A stretch of DNA of 64,000 bases from Hymenopus coronatus (taxonomy: Eukaryota > Arthropoda > Insecta > Mantodea > Hymenopodidae): assembly GCA_030762935.1 (NCBI GenBank), contig CM060883.1:96484001-96548000 (forward strand), in the 5' to 3' direction. Positions 1-11,862 of this stretch are shown piece after piece. Under the pieces are notes generated by a model. The model did not search any database, was not told the DNA's origin, and worked only from the letters and a program-made list of their open reading frames with translations. A program made the position numbers and the translations under genes. Numbering within the stretch: the stretch's first letter is position 1; every line of letters begins with the position of its first letter.

Positions 1-1761
1 AGAAGGCTTTCTCCACGTCCAGCGACACCGCCGCGGTGTAGGCTCTGTCCTGGAAACCCAGGGCAGCGGCCTCCACCACTCTCAGTAGTTGGTGGGGTGT
101 AGAATGCCCAGGACGAAAACCAAATTGGTGATCTGGGATGGCATGAATGTCGCCCAAGAGAGGGGACAAGCGGACTAGTATTAGCCTCTCGAAAACCTTC
201 GAGAGAACTGATAGGAGACTGATGGATCGGTAGTTGGATGGGTGTAACGGGTCTTTCCCCGGGTTCAAGATGCATATCACTCGGGCATCCCTCCACTCGC
301 GTGGAAAGTGGCACAAGGTGAGGCACATGTTGAAAACCTTGGTTCGAAAGAGTACCGCCTTGTTGGGAAGGCATCGGAGCATGGCGGGGGTTAGTCCGTC
401 AGGACCCGCTGCCTTTTTGGGGTTGAGACGCCGGAGTGCGCCCTGGAGTTCGCTGGGTCGGATGACGGGAAGTCGGTCCGCCTCGTCGGGGGGGGCGTCG
501 AATATATTGACGCACCTCCCGCCGAGCACGGTCCGAGAAGTCTTCGTCCTGGGGGTCTTCTCGTGGCCTCATAGTCCTTTCGAGGTAGTCAGCGAACACA
601 TCGGCTTTAGCTCGGGGTTCATAAGCCAGGCCTTGGGTGGCTTGGATTGTGGAGGTGATTTGACCTCCGCGGTGTCGGAGAGCTTTGGCAATCCTCCACA
701 CGTCGCCATCCTCGAGCCTCAAGCGGGTCATCGTCTCCTCCCACGCTCGCACCCTGTGCTCGCGTAGTCGGGTCCGGACCTCTCGGCGTAGACGCTTCAG
801 GAGTGCTCGATTATGTGGCGTGCGGTGACGCTGATTAAGTCTGCGGGCAGCCCAGGAACGGCGTACGAGCAGATGGAGTTCAAGGGGAAGGACATCCGGG
901 TGTAGAGGTGCTGGGGTGGGAACGGTTAGGTTATGGGCAGTTCTCACCAGGATGGAGGTAAGGGATTGGACCGCAGCCTCTAGGGATGGGATGTCTGTGC
1001 GGGATGGAGTCATTGAGGCAAACCCTGACGCATTCCCAGTCGACGTCGCGGTTATGAACCGAGACGTCATGACTGGCAACCCGTGTGTTAACCTCAGCCA
1101 ACACGGGATTATGATCGCAATGAAGTGCATTGATCGAAGTGAGAGATGAATGAAAAGGGAATTGTTTGATGATCGCGAAGTCAATAACGGATGCCAGTCC
1201 TTGACCTCGTGGATGGTGTGTGGGTTGCCAGGGGCCCTCTAATCTGAGTTGAGGGTCCGCATCTATCATGCGTATGATATCATTGCCTCGGGCGTCCGCC
1301 CGGAGGCCGCAATGCCAACGCGGATGTTTGGCATTGAAGTCCCCGGCCAGGATGACATTAGGATGAAGGGCTAGGATGGAAAGGTAATCGTTTAGAATGA
1401 ACTGCCTTTGGGGTGGATGGTAAACAGACACCAGTAAAACTTCCGTACCGCCTAGGTCAACACAGACAGCTGTGGCTTCCATGGTTTGAAGAGGCGGGAG
1501 CTGGATGGGTTTGTGGACTACCCTGTTTCTCACGAAGATCGCTGTGCCACCTCCTCGGCGGCCCACACGATCCACTCTGAGGCAGTTGTAGCCCGGAAAT
1601 CGGAATGAGGTGTCTGGACGGAGATGAGTCTCGCTGACTAGCACGAGGTCTACGGCAAATGAGCCGGCAAAATGCTGGAGCTCACTCCCCTGACCGTTCA
1701 GGCCACACGTGTTCCAGAACGCGAATCGGAAAGGGGTACGAGACCTATTTCGATTCACCAT
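1..1761 (-). pseudogene. Jockey-type LINE ORF2 (endonuclease + reverse transcriptase), partial and frameshifted
   Basis: Encodes the APE-type endonuclease and reverse transcriptase of a non-LTR retrotransposon. The start is ATG at 1761-1759. The N-terminus reads FAFWNTCGLNGQ, followed by VSETHL, the AGDFNAKH motif and a CDHNPV motif, all typical APE endonuclease blocks. A frameshift near 1000 moves the frame into a basic Arg-rich linker. A second shift in the G run near 487-494 leads into the RT frame with KKAAGPDGLTPAML (about 361-420), a GKDPLHP/YRSISLL block, QFGFRPGHST, and motif A SLDVEKAF at the window edge. The rest of RT lies outside the window. The upstream ORF1 overlaps it by 17 bp. 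Clade assignment (Jockey-like) rests on recognised motif wording; two frameshifts make it inactive. Confidence 0.9.
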
Positions 1762-2137
1762 TCTGGGCGGTCTGGACGATCACGGTCAGGAGGGCAAGTC
1801 CCTCCATGGCGACAGCCATCTTTGCGGCTGGGTCTGTGGCATATAGAAATCTGACCAGCAGATCACAGATGCGCCGGCTGTGGTTCAGCAGAAGCTGCTG
1901 TATCCACGCCATCACATCTGACATCTGCAGGACAGGAGTGGTGGGGGTGATGTTTCTGGGTGAGGGTGTGGAAGGTGTGCTTCGGGGCGCTGGTTGGCCG
2001 CCAGCCGCCTCCTGCCCCTGCTGTCGCTCGGGTACGGGAGTACCGTTCCCTTGCGCAGCCCTGGGGGAGAAGTTAGGCTGCCTGGCTGGCCAGCGCACCT
2101 TAGCTTGGGTGGGACGAAGTCCGAGCCCATGTCTTAG
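1745..2137 (-). pseudogene. Jockey-type LINE ORF1 (gag-like), C-terminal part
   Basis: Open frame of about 130 codons directly upstream of ORF2 on the same strand. It is rich in Pro, Gln, Ser and Thr, then has a helical tail around MSDVMAWIQQLLL and ends GESK-stop (TAG at 1745-1747). The stop lies inside the first codons of ORF2: the ORF2 ATG is at 1761-1759. This resembles the C-terminal tail of LINE gag-like proteins rather than the zinc-knuckle part. No in-frame ATG is visible, and a stop (2138-2140) closes the frame upstream, so the element looks 5'-truncated near 2140, where a Penelope-type terminal repeat begins. Confidence 0.65.
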
Positions 2138-2139
2138 TC

Positions 2140-2331
2140 ATCTTAAATACCCGGCCATAATATCACACGAACCAATAAGATGTTAGCTTCATCCCAGCTA
2201 TTATAAATACCAGGCTCCGCAATCTCTATCCATCAGTTCACCCTGAAGACGAGGAAGATGCACTTCTTCGAAACGTTTGTGTCGAGCCAAATTTTTACCT
2301 GGCTAGATGCCCGAGAAGATTTTGAATTAAG
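2140..2331 (+). repeat. Penelope-like terminal repeat (pLTR) remnant with TATA box and hammerhead-like core
   Basis: Contains TATAAATA at 2202-2209. About 35 bp further on is the pattern CTGAAGA (2243-2249), one base, a 7-bp stem GAGGAAG/CTTCTTC with a 5-nt loop, then GAAAC and GTC (2281-2283). This CUGANGA...GAAA layout is the hammerhead core reported in Penelope-like element terminal repeats. The same sequence recurs in both arms of the palindrome at 62799-62977, which ends in the same CCCGAGAAGAT block. No coding part is attached here. The left limit is approximate. Confidence 0.6.
2243..2283 (+). ncRNA. Hammerhead ribozyme-like core, Penelope type
   Basis: CUGAAGA fits the invariant CUGANGA. 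Stem II has 7 pairs including one G-U, GAAA follows, and a minimal stem III of AC/GU closes before the GUC triplet. Stem I pairing between the flanks is weak by eye, so self-cleavage is not established. Confidence 0.45.
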
Positions 2332-2986
2332 CTGTTAGTGTTTAACCATATTACGATACAAACATAGGTTATGTAGTTGATATATACAGTGATGAACAAG
2401 CTGTTAGTGGTTAACCATATTACTATACAAACATAGGTTATTTAGTTGAAATATACAGCGATAAACAAGCTGTTAGTGTTTAACCATATTATGATACATA
2501 CATAGGTTATGTAGTTGATATATACAGTGATGATCAAGCTGTTAGTGTTTAACCATTTTGTGATACAAACAAAGGTTATGTAGTTGATATATACAGTGAT
2601 GAACAAGCTGTTAGTGTTTAACCATATTACGATACAAACATAGGTTTTGTAGTTGATATATACAGTGATGAATAAGCTGTTAGTGTTTAACCATATTATG
2701 ATACAAACATAGGTTCTGTAGTTGACATATACAGTGATGAACAAGCTGCTAGTGTTTAACCATATTACGATACAAACATAGGTTATGTAGTTGATATATA
2801 CAGTGATGAACAAGCTGTTAGTGTTTAACCATATTACGATACAAACATAGGTTATGTAGTTGATATATACAGTGATGAACAAGCTGTTAGTGTTTAACCA
2901 AATTATGATGCAAACATAGGTTATGTAGTGGACATATATAGTGATGAACAAGCTGTTAGTGTTTAAGCATATTACGATACTGTAAC
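2332..2986. repeat. 69-bp tandem array, about 9.5 units
   Basis: Units begin with CTGTTAGTGTTTAACC at 2332, 2401, 2470, 2539, 2608, 2677, 2746, 2815, 2884 and 2953, an exact 69-bp step. Because 69 is 23 x 3, a long minus-strand frame stays open with a repeating 23-residue peptide. This is expected from the period and is not evidence of a gene. The array starts at the end of the Penelope-type repeat. Confidence 0.95.
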
Positions 2987-3113
2987 TAATGAGTAGAGCC
3001 CGGATTTTTATGTAATTACATATTTTAATTCTGCATAATATTTCAATGAGAAGAAAAAATGTTGCGAATTACGTCATTTGGGACTCCCTTACAAATTTTT
3101 ATTTTACATTTTT

Positions 3114-3970
3114 GCTTTCTCTATACCAACTATATACATAGTGAATAGACAAGGTACTCAAAAATTCGATACCGAGATTTCACAGGAAATACATGTTTTG
3201 AGACTCCCTGAATCCTAAAAAAGCATTTTTAGAAAAATGTCCGTTCGTGTCTATCTATCTGTGTGTGTGTGTGTGTCTGTGAGCAGCATACTCAAAATGA
3301 AAAGACCGTGAAAGCCCAAACTTGGTATTTAAGTTTGGTATCTTTCAAGGATGCGACACGAAGATTTTCATGAAAATCCCCCACCCCAAACTACCCTTTA
3401 CATGGAAAAAATTTTGAAAATTTTGATTTTCTTAAAAATGGCTCTAACGATTTTGTTTAAAATATTGTATACTAAAGATATTTACCTGACAAATAAAATG
3501 TAATTCTTGAATTTTCTGGGAATAATCCCTGAAGACTACTTTATTATGGATGAATTTTACGGAGTTATGCATAACTGCTAAACCGTAAGAGATGGGGAGA
3601 AACTTACTGCACAGAAAATGTAGCTCACGATAAAATACGCAATGTATGTGATATACATTTTTTCGTGGTGTTGATAATTTTTAAGATACTCCTGGTTTTT
3701 CGCTTTAGCTTTGAAAAGCTTATACTTTTCTCATACAGGAATTTCTTAATTCCTGTCCATACAAACAAAGGAATTTCAGTTACATAGCAACCAGCTTTGG
3801 GCTATCATTTTAACCAATGGAACTCCCTCATTTCGCTTCTACTTACAAGGTAGCAAGTAATAAGACTATTTCTGCTAATTAGCATGAAGTAAATAGATGT
3901 ATATGCTTTTTAACTACAATTTGTTGCACAGATGTAGAGAAAGTCATGTGAATGGAACACATCAGATTTT
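3114..3970 (+). repeat. Dispersed repeat D, copy 1 (near full length)
   Basis: About 860 bp, AT-rich and non-coding. It starts TTTCTCTATACC and ends AACACATCAGATTTTT. It carries an internal GT microsatellite near 3260 and the symmetric AAATACCAA/TTGGTATTT motif. It is flanked by TTTTACATTTTTGC (3100-3113) and TTTTACATATTTTGC (about 3971-3985), a probable 14-15-bp target duplication. At least ten other copies or fragments lie in this window. It is not assigned to a known class. Confidence 0.75.
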
Positions 3971-4404
3971 TTTTTACATATTTTGCATATTTCTACATAT
4001 TTTAAGACGTTACATAAAACGCACATATTTTCTGGGTTTCATTACAATTTTATTATTTTTTAAATATATTATGGTCACTTATAAACTTCTGTTTTCACAA
4101 GTTTTGCTGAAAGCAACAAAACTCAATCTGCGAAATAGGATGCAAATTAAATTATGAATGCGATAATAACCGCCCCACCTCATTCTGATTGTTGTCCGTT
4201 TATATCGAAGCAGGTGCCGCTCGACAATGTTGACCTCCAGTGTTACGTTTCTCGTAGCGCTTTGGGTATTTACAAGGACTGGAGAAATTGATTGTTACCA
4301 TTGTCGGCATCTTGTATATAACAGCTGCGAGGAAACAAAGTGACAACCATCAAAATATAGCGAGGCGATAATACTGCAGTTACTTTCTTGCAAGTTTTAG
4401 TAAA

Positions 4405-5914
4405 ATGACACCAATTGCGTCCTCGCTGTCCTGCAAGTTGAATTCAAGGGTGAAATTAAATAGCGCCTTTATAACCGACGGAAAAATAACAGTCTGTCAA
4501 GCATGCGGTAAAACAATTGGCTGTTCCATGAAATCTCAATTGGAACAAGATATCAAGAGTGCTCTTCACATACGGAACAAACACCTACAGTCTTCTAGAA
4601 AACAAGTTCTGTTGACACAAACGCAACAGGAACCGTCCGGAAATGATCTTTTTAAAGACCTGTGCAGTACAATGGTTGCAGCTAATATTGCGTGGCATAA
4701 ACTTCAAATTCCTCAATTTTGCTCCTTTCTAGAAAAATATTGCAAGAATGTTATTCCTGACGAATCTACTCTGAAGAAGAAGTATCTTCATGTGTGTTAT
4801 GAAGAAGCAGTTGCTCATATACGGAATGAAATTGGAGACTCCTGTATTTCGTTTACCTTCGTTGAAACTACAGATGACATGGGTCGGTACATAGCAAATT
4901 TAGTAGTAGGAAAACTAGATTCCGAAAGTTAAGCAAAACCATTTCTAATCTGTTGCAAGGTGTTAGAACAAACAAATCATTCTACAATTGCAAGACTCGT
5001 AAATGATGGGATGAAGATTCTGTGGCCAGAGGGTGTGTGTGTGTGTGTGTGTGTTAGTAGGAAAATGTTTTAATTATGTATACAGATGCCGCAGCGTACA
5101 TGATTAAAGCTGCTACTGCCCTTAAGGTTTTCTACCAAATGTACTTCACTTCACCTGCTTGGCCCATGAATTGCAACGTGTTGCTGAAGAAGTAAGAAGT
5201 AATTTTCCCTGTGTGAATAAGTTGATATTGCCAACAAAAAAGGTCTTCGTGAAAGCACCGCAGAAAATTCAGTGCTATAAAATCATCTCCAACATGTCCC
5301 TTTGCCTCCTGAGCCAGTACTTTCAAAATGGGGTACGTGGTTAGAAGCTGTGAACTTCTATTGTGAACATTTTGAAGGAGTCCAGTCAGTGGTGAACATG
5401 TTCTCTTCAGAAGTACCTGTTTCCATACGTGAATCTGAGGACATCTTTAAAGATCCGAAAGTGGCAAACTCCTGTGCTTACATCAAAAGTAACTTCGGCT
5501 GGTTGCCTAGCACCATCAAGCAGTTGGAAACATCAGGTTCCCTTCTTCACGAATCTATGGATTTAATGGAATGTGCATCACAGAAGCTTAGTGTAGTTGC
5601 AGGAGATGTAGGAAGGAAGGTAGGCTGTGCTGAACAGGAATCCAGGGTACTCTAGGCTTGTGTCCGTGTCTGAAGTGCTAAATGGTGACAGTGTCGATTT
5701 ACCAAAACATTTCTCTGCAAATCAGATTCCTATGCTAAAATATGCTCCTGTTACTTCATGTGACGTGGAGAGCAGCTTCTCTGCTAATAACATCTTATCG
5801 GATAGGAGACAAACAATGACTCCTGGAAATGCGGAAAAGTATATGGTTATTCACTGTACGTTTAAAGAAGCAAAAGACTCAAAATTAAAATGCCTAGTTG
5901 TTCATTTTATGTAA
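4405..5914 (+). pseudogene. hAT-family transposase, CGGBP1-like type, broken
   Basis: DNA-cutting transposase remnant. The first segment (4405-4932) has a BED-like zinc finger, CQACGKTI followed by HIRNKH, and then a helical region. The middle (4933-5300) is out of frame and contains a GT microsatellite at 5034-5054. The KVFVKAP block (about 5245) and PVLSKWGTWLEAVNFYCEHF block (5312-5372) are in different frames. The final segment (5660-5914) has the hAT dimerisation signature YAPVTSCDVESSFSANN and LSDRR. Stops and frameshifts between segments make it inactive. Family assignment is firm for hAT and tentative for the CGGBP1-like subgroup. Confidence 0.8.
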
Positions 5915-6844
5915 GGAGATAGAAAACTGAAAATGTATCCTCATTATAAAATGTAATTATTTTGAATTGATTGCTTCACTCATGGATAAATTGGTTCAAT
6001 GTTTCAACATTCTTTACTGTCTAAAATTTAAGTAAAATAATTATGTGAATTGAGTAATTTAATACATATAATTCAAAACACCTACTTCTTATTTTGTAAT
6101 TACTTACTTGAAAATACATTTTAGGTAAATTCTGCATAAAACAAAACATTTTCCCTATAATTAGTTCTTATTTAGTCTTTAAATTTTAACTCATTGTAAT
6201 TTACGTACTTACAGGCCCATCAAATTACAAAATTCTGGGTAATTTGCAGGCTGCATTTAGATTTGAGGTGGAAATCTTGGCATTTAGAATATTACATAAT
6301 TTTACATATTTTGTTGATATTACATAAATATCTAGTGATAACTTAAAAGTTGATCTTATGTAATGTTAAAAATAGGTTTTATTCCCTAAAGTGTGATTGT
6401 GTCTTACATGCGACTAAAAAAAGTTTAACGTAATAATCTCTAAAACTCTTCAAGTGCAAAACCATATAAACAAATAAACCTCGCTTATTCATCTACAGTT
6501 TTTATGCGTAGGCTATTTATTATTCATCAATTAATCAAAAACTTAATCCAGAAAGGGCTAACCTGGTTTCCTTTGTATTTATGATATTTTAATTGCAGAA
6601 TAATTTAAGAACACAAGTGACCAAAGTGATAAGTTTACGTAATAAATGCATTAAAATATGTTATCTTGAGGTGAATTAGTGCTATTTGCGTGTATTCCCC
6701 ACATGCATTGTCTTGTATTAAATTTAATGGTACTTTAGGAAAAAGTCCCACGCTAAAGCTAGGCCTACATTCGTTGCTTATACCGTCGTCAGCTGATCGA
6801 GATCTTGGTTTCAAGCGTGTGACGTCATGCGCTCTCTATCTTAT
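5915..6844. other. AT-rich stretch without a recognisable gene
   Basis: Strongly AT-rich sequence between the hAT transposase and the LINE fragment. It probably includes the hAT 3' end. No coding frame or RNA gene recognised. Confidence 0.6.
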
Positions 6845-7640
6845 ATGCTCGAAACTTGTAGTTCTCTTCTCCAGAAAACGCTCCGCAATAAACCAGATAC
6901 CCAACTTTTCCTATCAGGGCCAGAGGATAGAGTGGGGAAATTCCATCAAATACCTGAGCGTCACTCTTGATAGGAGCCTAACTTTTCGTGAACACGCGCG
7001 GGGAACGTCGGACAGAGCGAAGGCTCTCTTTACCCTGTACTGGCCTCCCAGATGCCGGTTCACTTAAAGATACGTCTTTTCAAGGAGCTTGTAATCCCCC
7101 TGATGCTCTATGCCTGTGAAGTGTGGGGTATGGCAGCAGACTCCTTGCTTCTCTGGTTACAGCGGGTACAGAATAGAGGACTCCGGTCCATATATTCTGT
7201 ATGTCGACGTTTCCCTTTGAGGCTACTACATGAAGCTTCGGCCCTTCCATATGTGGAAAATGTTATTAGGCGCGGGTTCAAAAATTCTGCGCCAGATTGG
7301 GCGACCATGAGAACGCACTTGTCAGATGGCTGGGGGAGTACTTACACACTGAAGCCGAAAGAGGCGGTTCCGTGTTCCCCGCATGGCTTGTAACAACGGC
7401 TTTAAATCAGCCAACAGGTAATAGCTGAACAAAGCTCTCCCCCTCCCATTGGGGGAGGTCTATCAACATTTCACCAACATAATTAAATGAACACCAACGG
7501 AGCAGAGGAAAGGATGCTGCTCCTGCAAAAATGCAACCGCTCGAAGAGCCTATCTAGCGCTACCTCCTTACCACCAAAACTCGAAACACCAAAAATTAAA
7601 CCTCAACCTTCACCTCATTCCTGTGGTTAAACCCTACCAG
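6845..7640 (+). pseudogene. Jockey-type LINE, 3' end (post-RT region and 3' UTR)
   Basis: The reading blocks are SKLVVLFSRKRSAI, YQGQRIEWGNSIKYLSVTLD and SLTFREHARG. After a frameshift near 7055 come LYACEVWGMAADSLLLWLQR and VENVIRRGFKNSAPDW. These are the conserved region following the reverse transcriptase palm in Jockey-clade elements. The catalytic part of RT is absent, so the copy is 5'-truncated. About 240 bp of 3' UTR follow, with no obvious poly(A). It may belong to the same family as the element at 1-2137, but the parts present do not overlap, so this cannot be tested here. Confidence 0.8.
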
Positions 7641-7809
7641 GGTAGGTACACAACAACAACACCTAGGCTCACTATGAGCCTACCAGACTCGCACGCACGC
7701 ACGGTCGGACTGTAGTACCATGTCTTGCGCATTACATTTTGCTGAAGGAGAATCTCAGTTAATTTCGAGGTTTAATGTATAATCTTTGTTTGCTTTTATT
7801 TCATTTGGC

Positions 7810-9857
7810 CATCAGTCCTGGAAGCTGACTTTAGGACGGTGTTTAACGTGATGTTAACGTAATTTTGAATCTGGGAGTTGGCCTTGGAATGGTGTTTAAC
7901 ACGTATTGTAACGTAATTTTGAATCTGGGAGTTGGCCTTGGAATGGTGTTTAACACGTATTGTAACGTAATTTAGAATCTGGAAGCTGACTTTAGGACGG
8001 TGTTTAACGTGATTTTAACGTAATTTATAATCTGGAAGCTGGCCTTCGAACTTTGCTTAACATGTATTGTAACGTAATTTAGAATCTGGAAGCTGACTTT
8101 AGGACTGTGTTTAACACGTATTGTAACGTAATTTAGAATCTGGAAGCTGACTTTAGGACAGTGTTTAACATGTATTGTAACTTAATTTAGAATCTGGAAG
8201 CTGGCTTTAGGACGGTGTTTAACATGTATTGTAACGTAATTTAGAATCTGGAAGCTGACTTTAGGACGGTGTTTAACACGTATTGTAACGTAATTTAGAA
8301 TCTGGAACCTGACTTTAGGACGGTGTTTAACGTGATTTTAACGTAATTTATAATCTGGAAGCTGGCCTTGGAAATTTGCTTAACATGCATTGTAACGTAA
8401 TTTAGAATCTGGAAGCTAAATTTAGGACGGTGTTTAACATGTATTGTAACGTAATTTATAATCTGGAAGCTGTTCTTGGAACTTTCCTTAACATATATTG
8501 TAACGTAATTTAGAATCTGGAACCTGACTTTAGGATGCTGTTTAACATGTATTGTAACTTAATTTAGAATCTGGAAGCTGACTTTAGGACGGTGTTTAAC
8601 ATGTATTGTAACGTAATTTAGAATTTGGAAGCTGACTTGAGGACGGTGTTTAACATGTATTGTAACGTAATTTAGAATCTGGAAGCTGACTTTAGGACGG
8701 GGTTAAACATGTATTGTAACGTAATTTAGAATCTGGAAGCTGACTTTAGGACGGTGTTTAACATGTATTGTAACGTAATTTAGAATCTGAAGCTGACTTT
8801 AGGACGGTGTTTAACATGTATTGTAACGTAATTTAGAATCTGGAAGCTGACTTTAGGACGGGGTTTAACATGTATTGTAACGTAATTAAAATCTGGAAGC
8901 TGACTTTAGGACGGTGTTTAACGTGATTTTAACGTAATTTATAATCTGGAAGCTGGCCTTGGAAATTTGCTTAACATGCATTGTACCGTAATTTAGAATC
9001 TGGAAGCTAAATTTAGGACGGTGTTTAACATGTATTGTAACGTAATTTATAATCTGGAAGCTGTTCTTGGAACTTTCCTTAACATATATTGTAACGTAAT
9101 TTAGAATCTGGAACCTGACTTTAGGATGCTGTTTAACATGTATTGTAACTTAATTTAGAATCTGGAAGCTGACTTTAGGACGGTGTTTAACATGTATTGT
9201 AACGTAATTTAGAATTTGGAAGCTGACTTGAGGACGGTGTTTAACATGTATTGTAACGTAATTTAGAATCTGGAAGCTGACTTTAGGACGGGGTTTAACA
9301 TGTATTGTAACGTAATTTAGAATCTGGAAGCTGACTTTAGGACGGTGTTTAACATGTATTGTAACGTAATTTAGAATCTGGAAGCTGACTTTAGGACGGT
9401 GTTTAACATGTATTGTAACGTAATTTAGAATCTGGAAGCTGACTTTAGGACGGGGTTTAACATGTATTGTAACGTAATTAAAATCTGGAAGCTGACTTTA
9501 GGACGGTGTTTAACATGTATTGTAACGTAATTTAGAATCTGGAAGCTGACTTTTGGACGGGGTTTAACATGTATTGTAACGTAATTTAGAATCTGGAAGC
9601 TGACTTTAGGACGGTGTTTAACATGTATTGTAACGTAATTTAGAATCTGGAAGCTGACTTTAGGACGGTGTTTAGCATGTATTGTAACGTAATTTAGAAT
9701 CTGGAAGCTGACTTTAGGACGGGGTTTAACAAGTAATATAACGTAATTTAGAATCTGGAAGCTGACTTTAGGACGGTGTTTAACATGTATTGTAACGTAA
9801 TTTAGGTTCTGGAAGCTAACTGACGATGGGACGGTGTTTAACATGTATTATATATAT
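7810..9857. repeat. 54-bp satellite, subfamily 1 block
   Basis: About 38 units of a 54-bp monomer containing ACGTAATTTAGAATCTGGAA and GGACGGTGTTTAACATG. This block is marked by CTTTAGGACGG and CATGTATTGTA. A segment of about 590 bp (11 units) is repeated: rare variants at 8331 recur at 8922, and the variant ending near 8890 recurs near 9482. The period of 54 (18 x 3) keeps a minus-strand frame open for long stretches. Confidence 0.95.
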
Positions 9858-11862
9858 ATCCTGACAGAATGAAGTACTCTATCTTCAAACCACTTTTTAA
9901 AAAATGAAAACAAGATAATATATCAAATTATGGACCTATATATCTCTTGTCTGTTTTCTCAAAAGTATTTGAGAAAGTAATGTTCAATAGGCTCTATAAT
10001 TACTTGGAAAAGAACAACTTATTTGCCAAAGAACAGTTCGGCTTTAGAAAAGGAGTAGCGACAGACAGATAATGCAACCTACAAGCTCACACGTAAGGTG
10101 TTAACAGCGTTAAATGAAAAGGAACATGTCGGTGGAATCTTTTGCGACCTAGCGAAGGCTTTTGACTGTGTGAATCATGAGATTCTGATAGCTAAACTAA
10201 ATTTCTATGGAATAAAGAATAACATATTAGATTGGTTTATTTCATACCTAGAGAAGAGAAAACAAAGGGTCGAAATTAATAACTCCAATGGGTATCAAAA
10301 TAGTGCCTCAGAATGGAAATCAGTAAACCATGGCGTTCCCCAGGGATCAATCTTAGGGTCTCTTTTGTTCTTGGTTTACATAAATGACCTCCCATTATAC
10401 ATTAACAGTTTTGCAAGTATTTATTTATTCGCAGATGACACTAGTGTTCTAGTAACAAGTAAAGATTTCAATGAATGTGTAGTTAAATTAAACTATGTTC
10501 TAAATTGTACGTCAAATTGGTTCAAAGCAAACAAACTCTCAGTAAACCTTGAAAAAACAAAAACAATTATATTTATAACTGCTCGCTCACCACAAACGCA
10601 CATAGAAATAGGAATTAATGAGACATTGTTAGAACAGCTAAATGAAGTCAAATTTCTTGGCCTTCAGGTAGATAAGCATTTGGACTGGAAGTCACATATT
10701 AGCTATATCACACCTAAACTTAGCTCAGCATTTTATGTTTTCCGTGCACTGGTTAATTTTCACTCAATCGATACACTTAAGTTGGTGTATTTTGCCTACC
10801 TTAACTCCATCATCGAGCATCGAATAATATTCTGGGGTAATTCAGTAGATAGTAAATGCATATTCCGGATACAGAAGAAAGCTATACGAATAATCTGTAA
10901 TGCTTATAGCAGACAGTCATGCAAAGAACTATTTAAAAAATTGGGCATCCTCACCTTACCTTGTGTTTATATATTATCCATTTTAAAATTCTATGCAGTT
11001 AATCGACATAGTTTTATAACAAACATGGAAATTCATAACATAATTCGTAGCTTTCAGAAAGGTGTATATTATGAAACAATCAAGATATTTAATGCTCTCC
11101 CCAATAATCTCAAAGAAAATGTTGGAAATTTCAGGGCTTTTAAGGCCTCTCTTAAGGAGTACCTTTGCAATAAATCATTTTATTCTGTAGATGAATATTT
11201 AAGTGACAAATCTGTCTGACAATACCGTTAATAATCATTGTATTTTTAAATATTACAATGTAGTGCATTTTGTGTATATTAGTGTGTGTGTGTGTGTTTT
11301 ATATTAAAATTAAACTGATTTATACTTTGACTTACATGAATGTGTCAAATGAATTTTTTTAGTATTTAGCAATGACACAAGGTCTGTAAAGCCTGATGTC
11401 TTGATATTTTAATCTCTAGTACATAATTGTAAATCTTTGCATTGGAAATTCTATAACATATTTGTAAATATGTATAGTAATTTGTTGACATTTATGAAGA
11501 GTACATGATACAATAATCATGTTTTAGTTTATATAATTACTGCTGGTAACTATTATATCGATAATTTGAAAACTATCATCTGACATAAAATCAGTTTTAC
11601 ATATTATGAAATTATATTTACTTATTTATTTATACATTTTAACACTATATTTTGATACTCTTTTGTTTTTATGTGCATGCAAAAAAAAAAAAAAAAAGTA
11701 TTTTGTTGTTTTTGTAACCTATGCTATATACATTTTTTTTTTCATAGTATATAGTATATAAACATATGTATTTGCCTTGACAAGTTCTATGTTCAGTGGC
11801 TTTCTGGCCTAAATGAACCTACAGAATGCTTTCTAATCTAATCAAATCTAATCTATAACGTA
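9858..11862 (+). mobile_element. 5'-truncated CR1-like LINE inserted in the 54-bp satellite
   Basis: The satellite breaks off after GTATTATA at 9857 and resumes with TATAACGTAATTTAG at about 11860. The element has RT coding (9930-11219), a 640-bp AT-rich 3' UTR and a tail of imperfect TAATC repeats (11838-11860) instead of poly(A). The target duplication is at most TATA. Confidence 0.85.
9930..11219 (+). pseudogene. CR1-like LINE reverse transcriptase, 5' broken
   Basis: Reverse transcriptase that would copy LINE RNA at a nicked target. The first block NYGPIYLLSVFSKVFEKVMF (about 9935) and KEQFGFRKGVATD are followed by a stop and frameshift near 10070. The remaining frame is open for 373 codons: motif A FCDLAKAFDCVNHEIL, motif B GVPQGSILGSLLFLVYINDL, motif C YLFADDTSVLV with both catalytic Asp residues, and then VKFLGLQVDKHLDWKSHI. 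It ends at TGA 11217-11219. No endonuclease is present. The long open frame suggests a fairly young copy. The clade (CR1/Crack-like) is my judgement from motif wording. Confidence 0.85.

Larger units (their letters stand above)
2987..6330 (+). mobile_element. Decayed hAT transposon (limits approximate)
   Basis: A broken hAT transposase (4405-5914) sits in AT-rich flanks. The left flank at 2996-3030 (TAGAGCCCGGATTTTTATG) looks like a hAT-type terminus, but I could not find a matching inverted terminus on the right, so limits are tentative. Repeat D (3114-3970) is inserted upstream of the transposase. Confidence 0.45.

Noticed and set aside
2442..2951. 169-codon minus-strand frame in the 69-bp array
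   Set aside because: The same arithmetic effect (69 = 23 x 3). The peptide is a plain repeat with no start context or neighbours.
10098..10100. Start codon of the CR1-like frame
   Set aside because: This codon is GTG in the middle of the RT domain; conserved RT blocks lie upstream in another frame, so it is not a true start.
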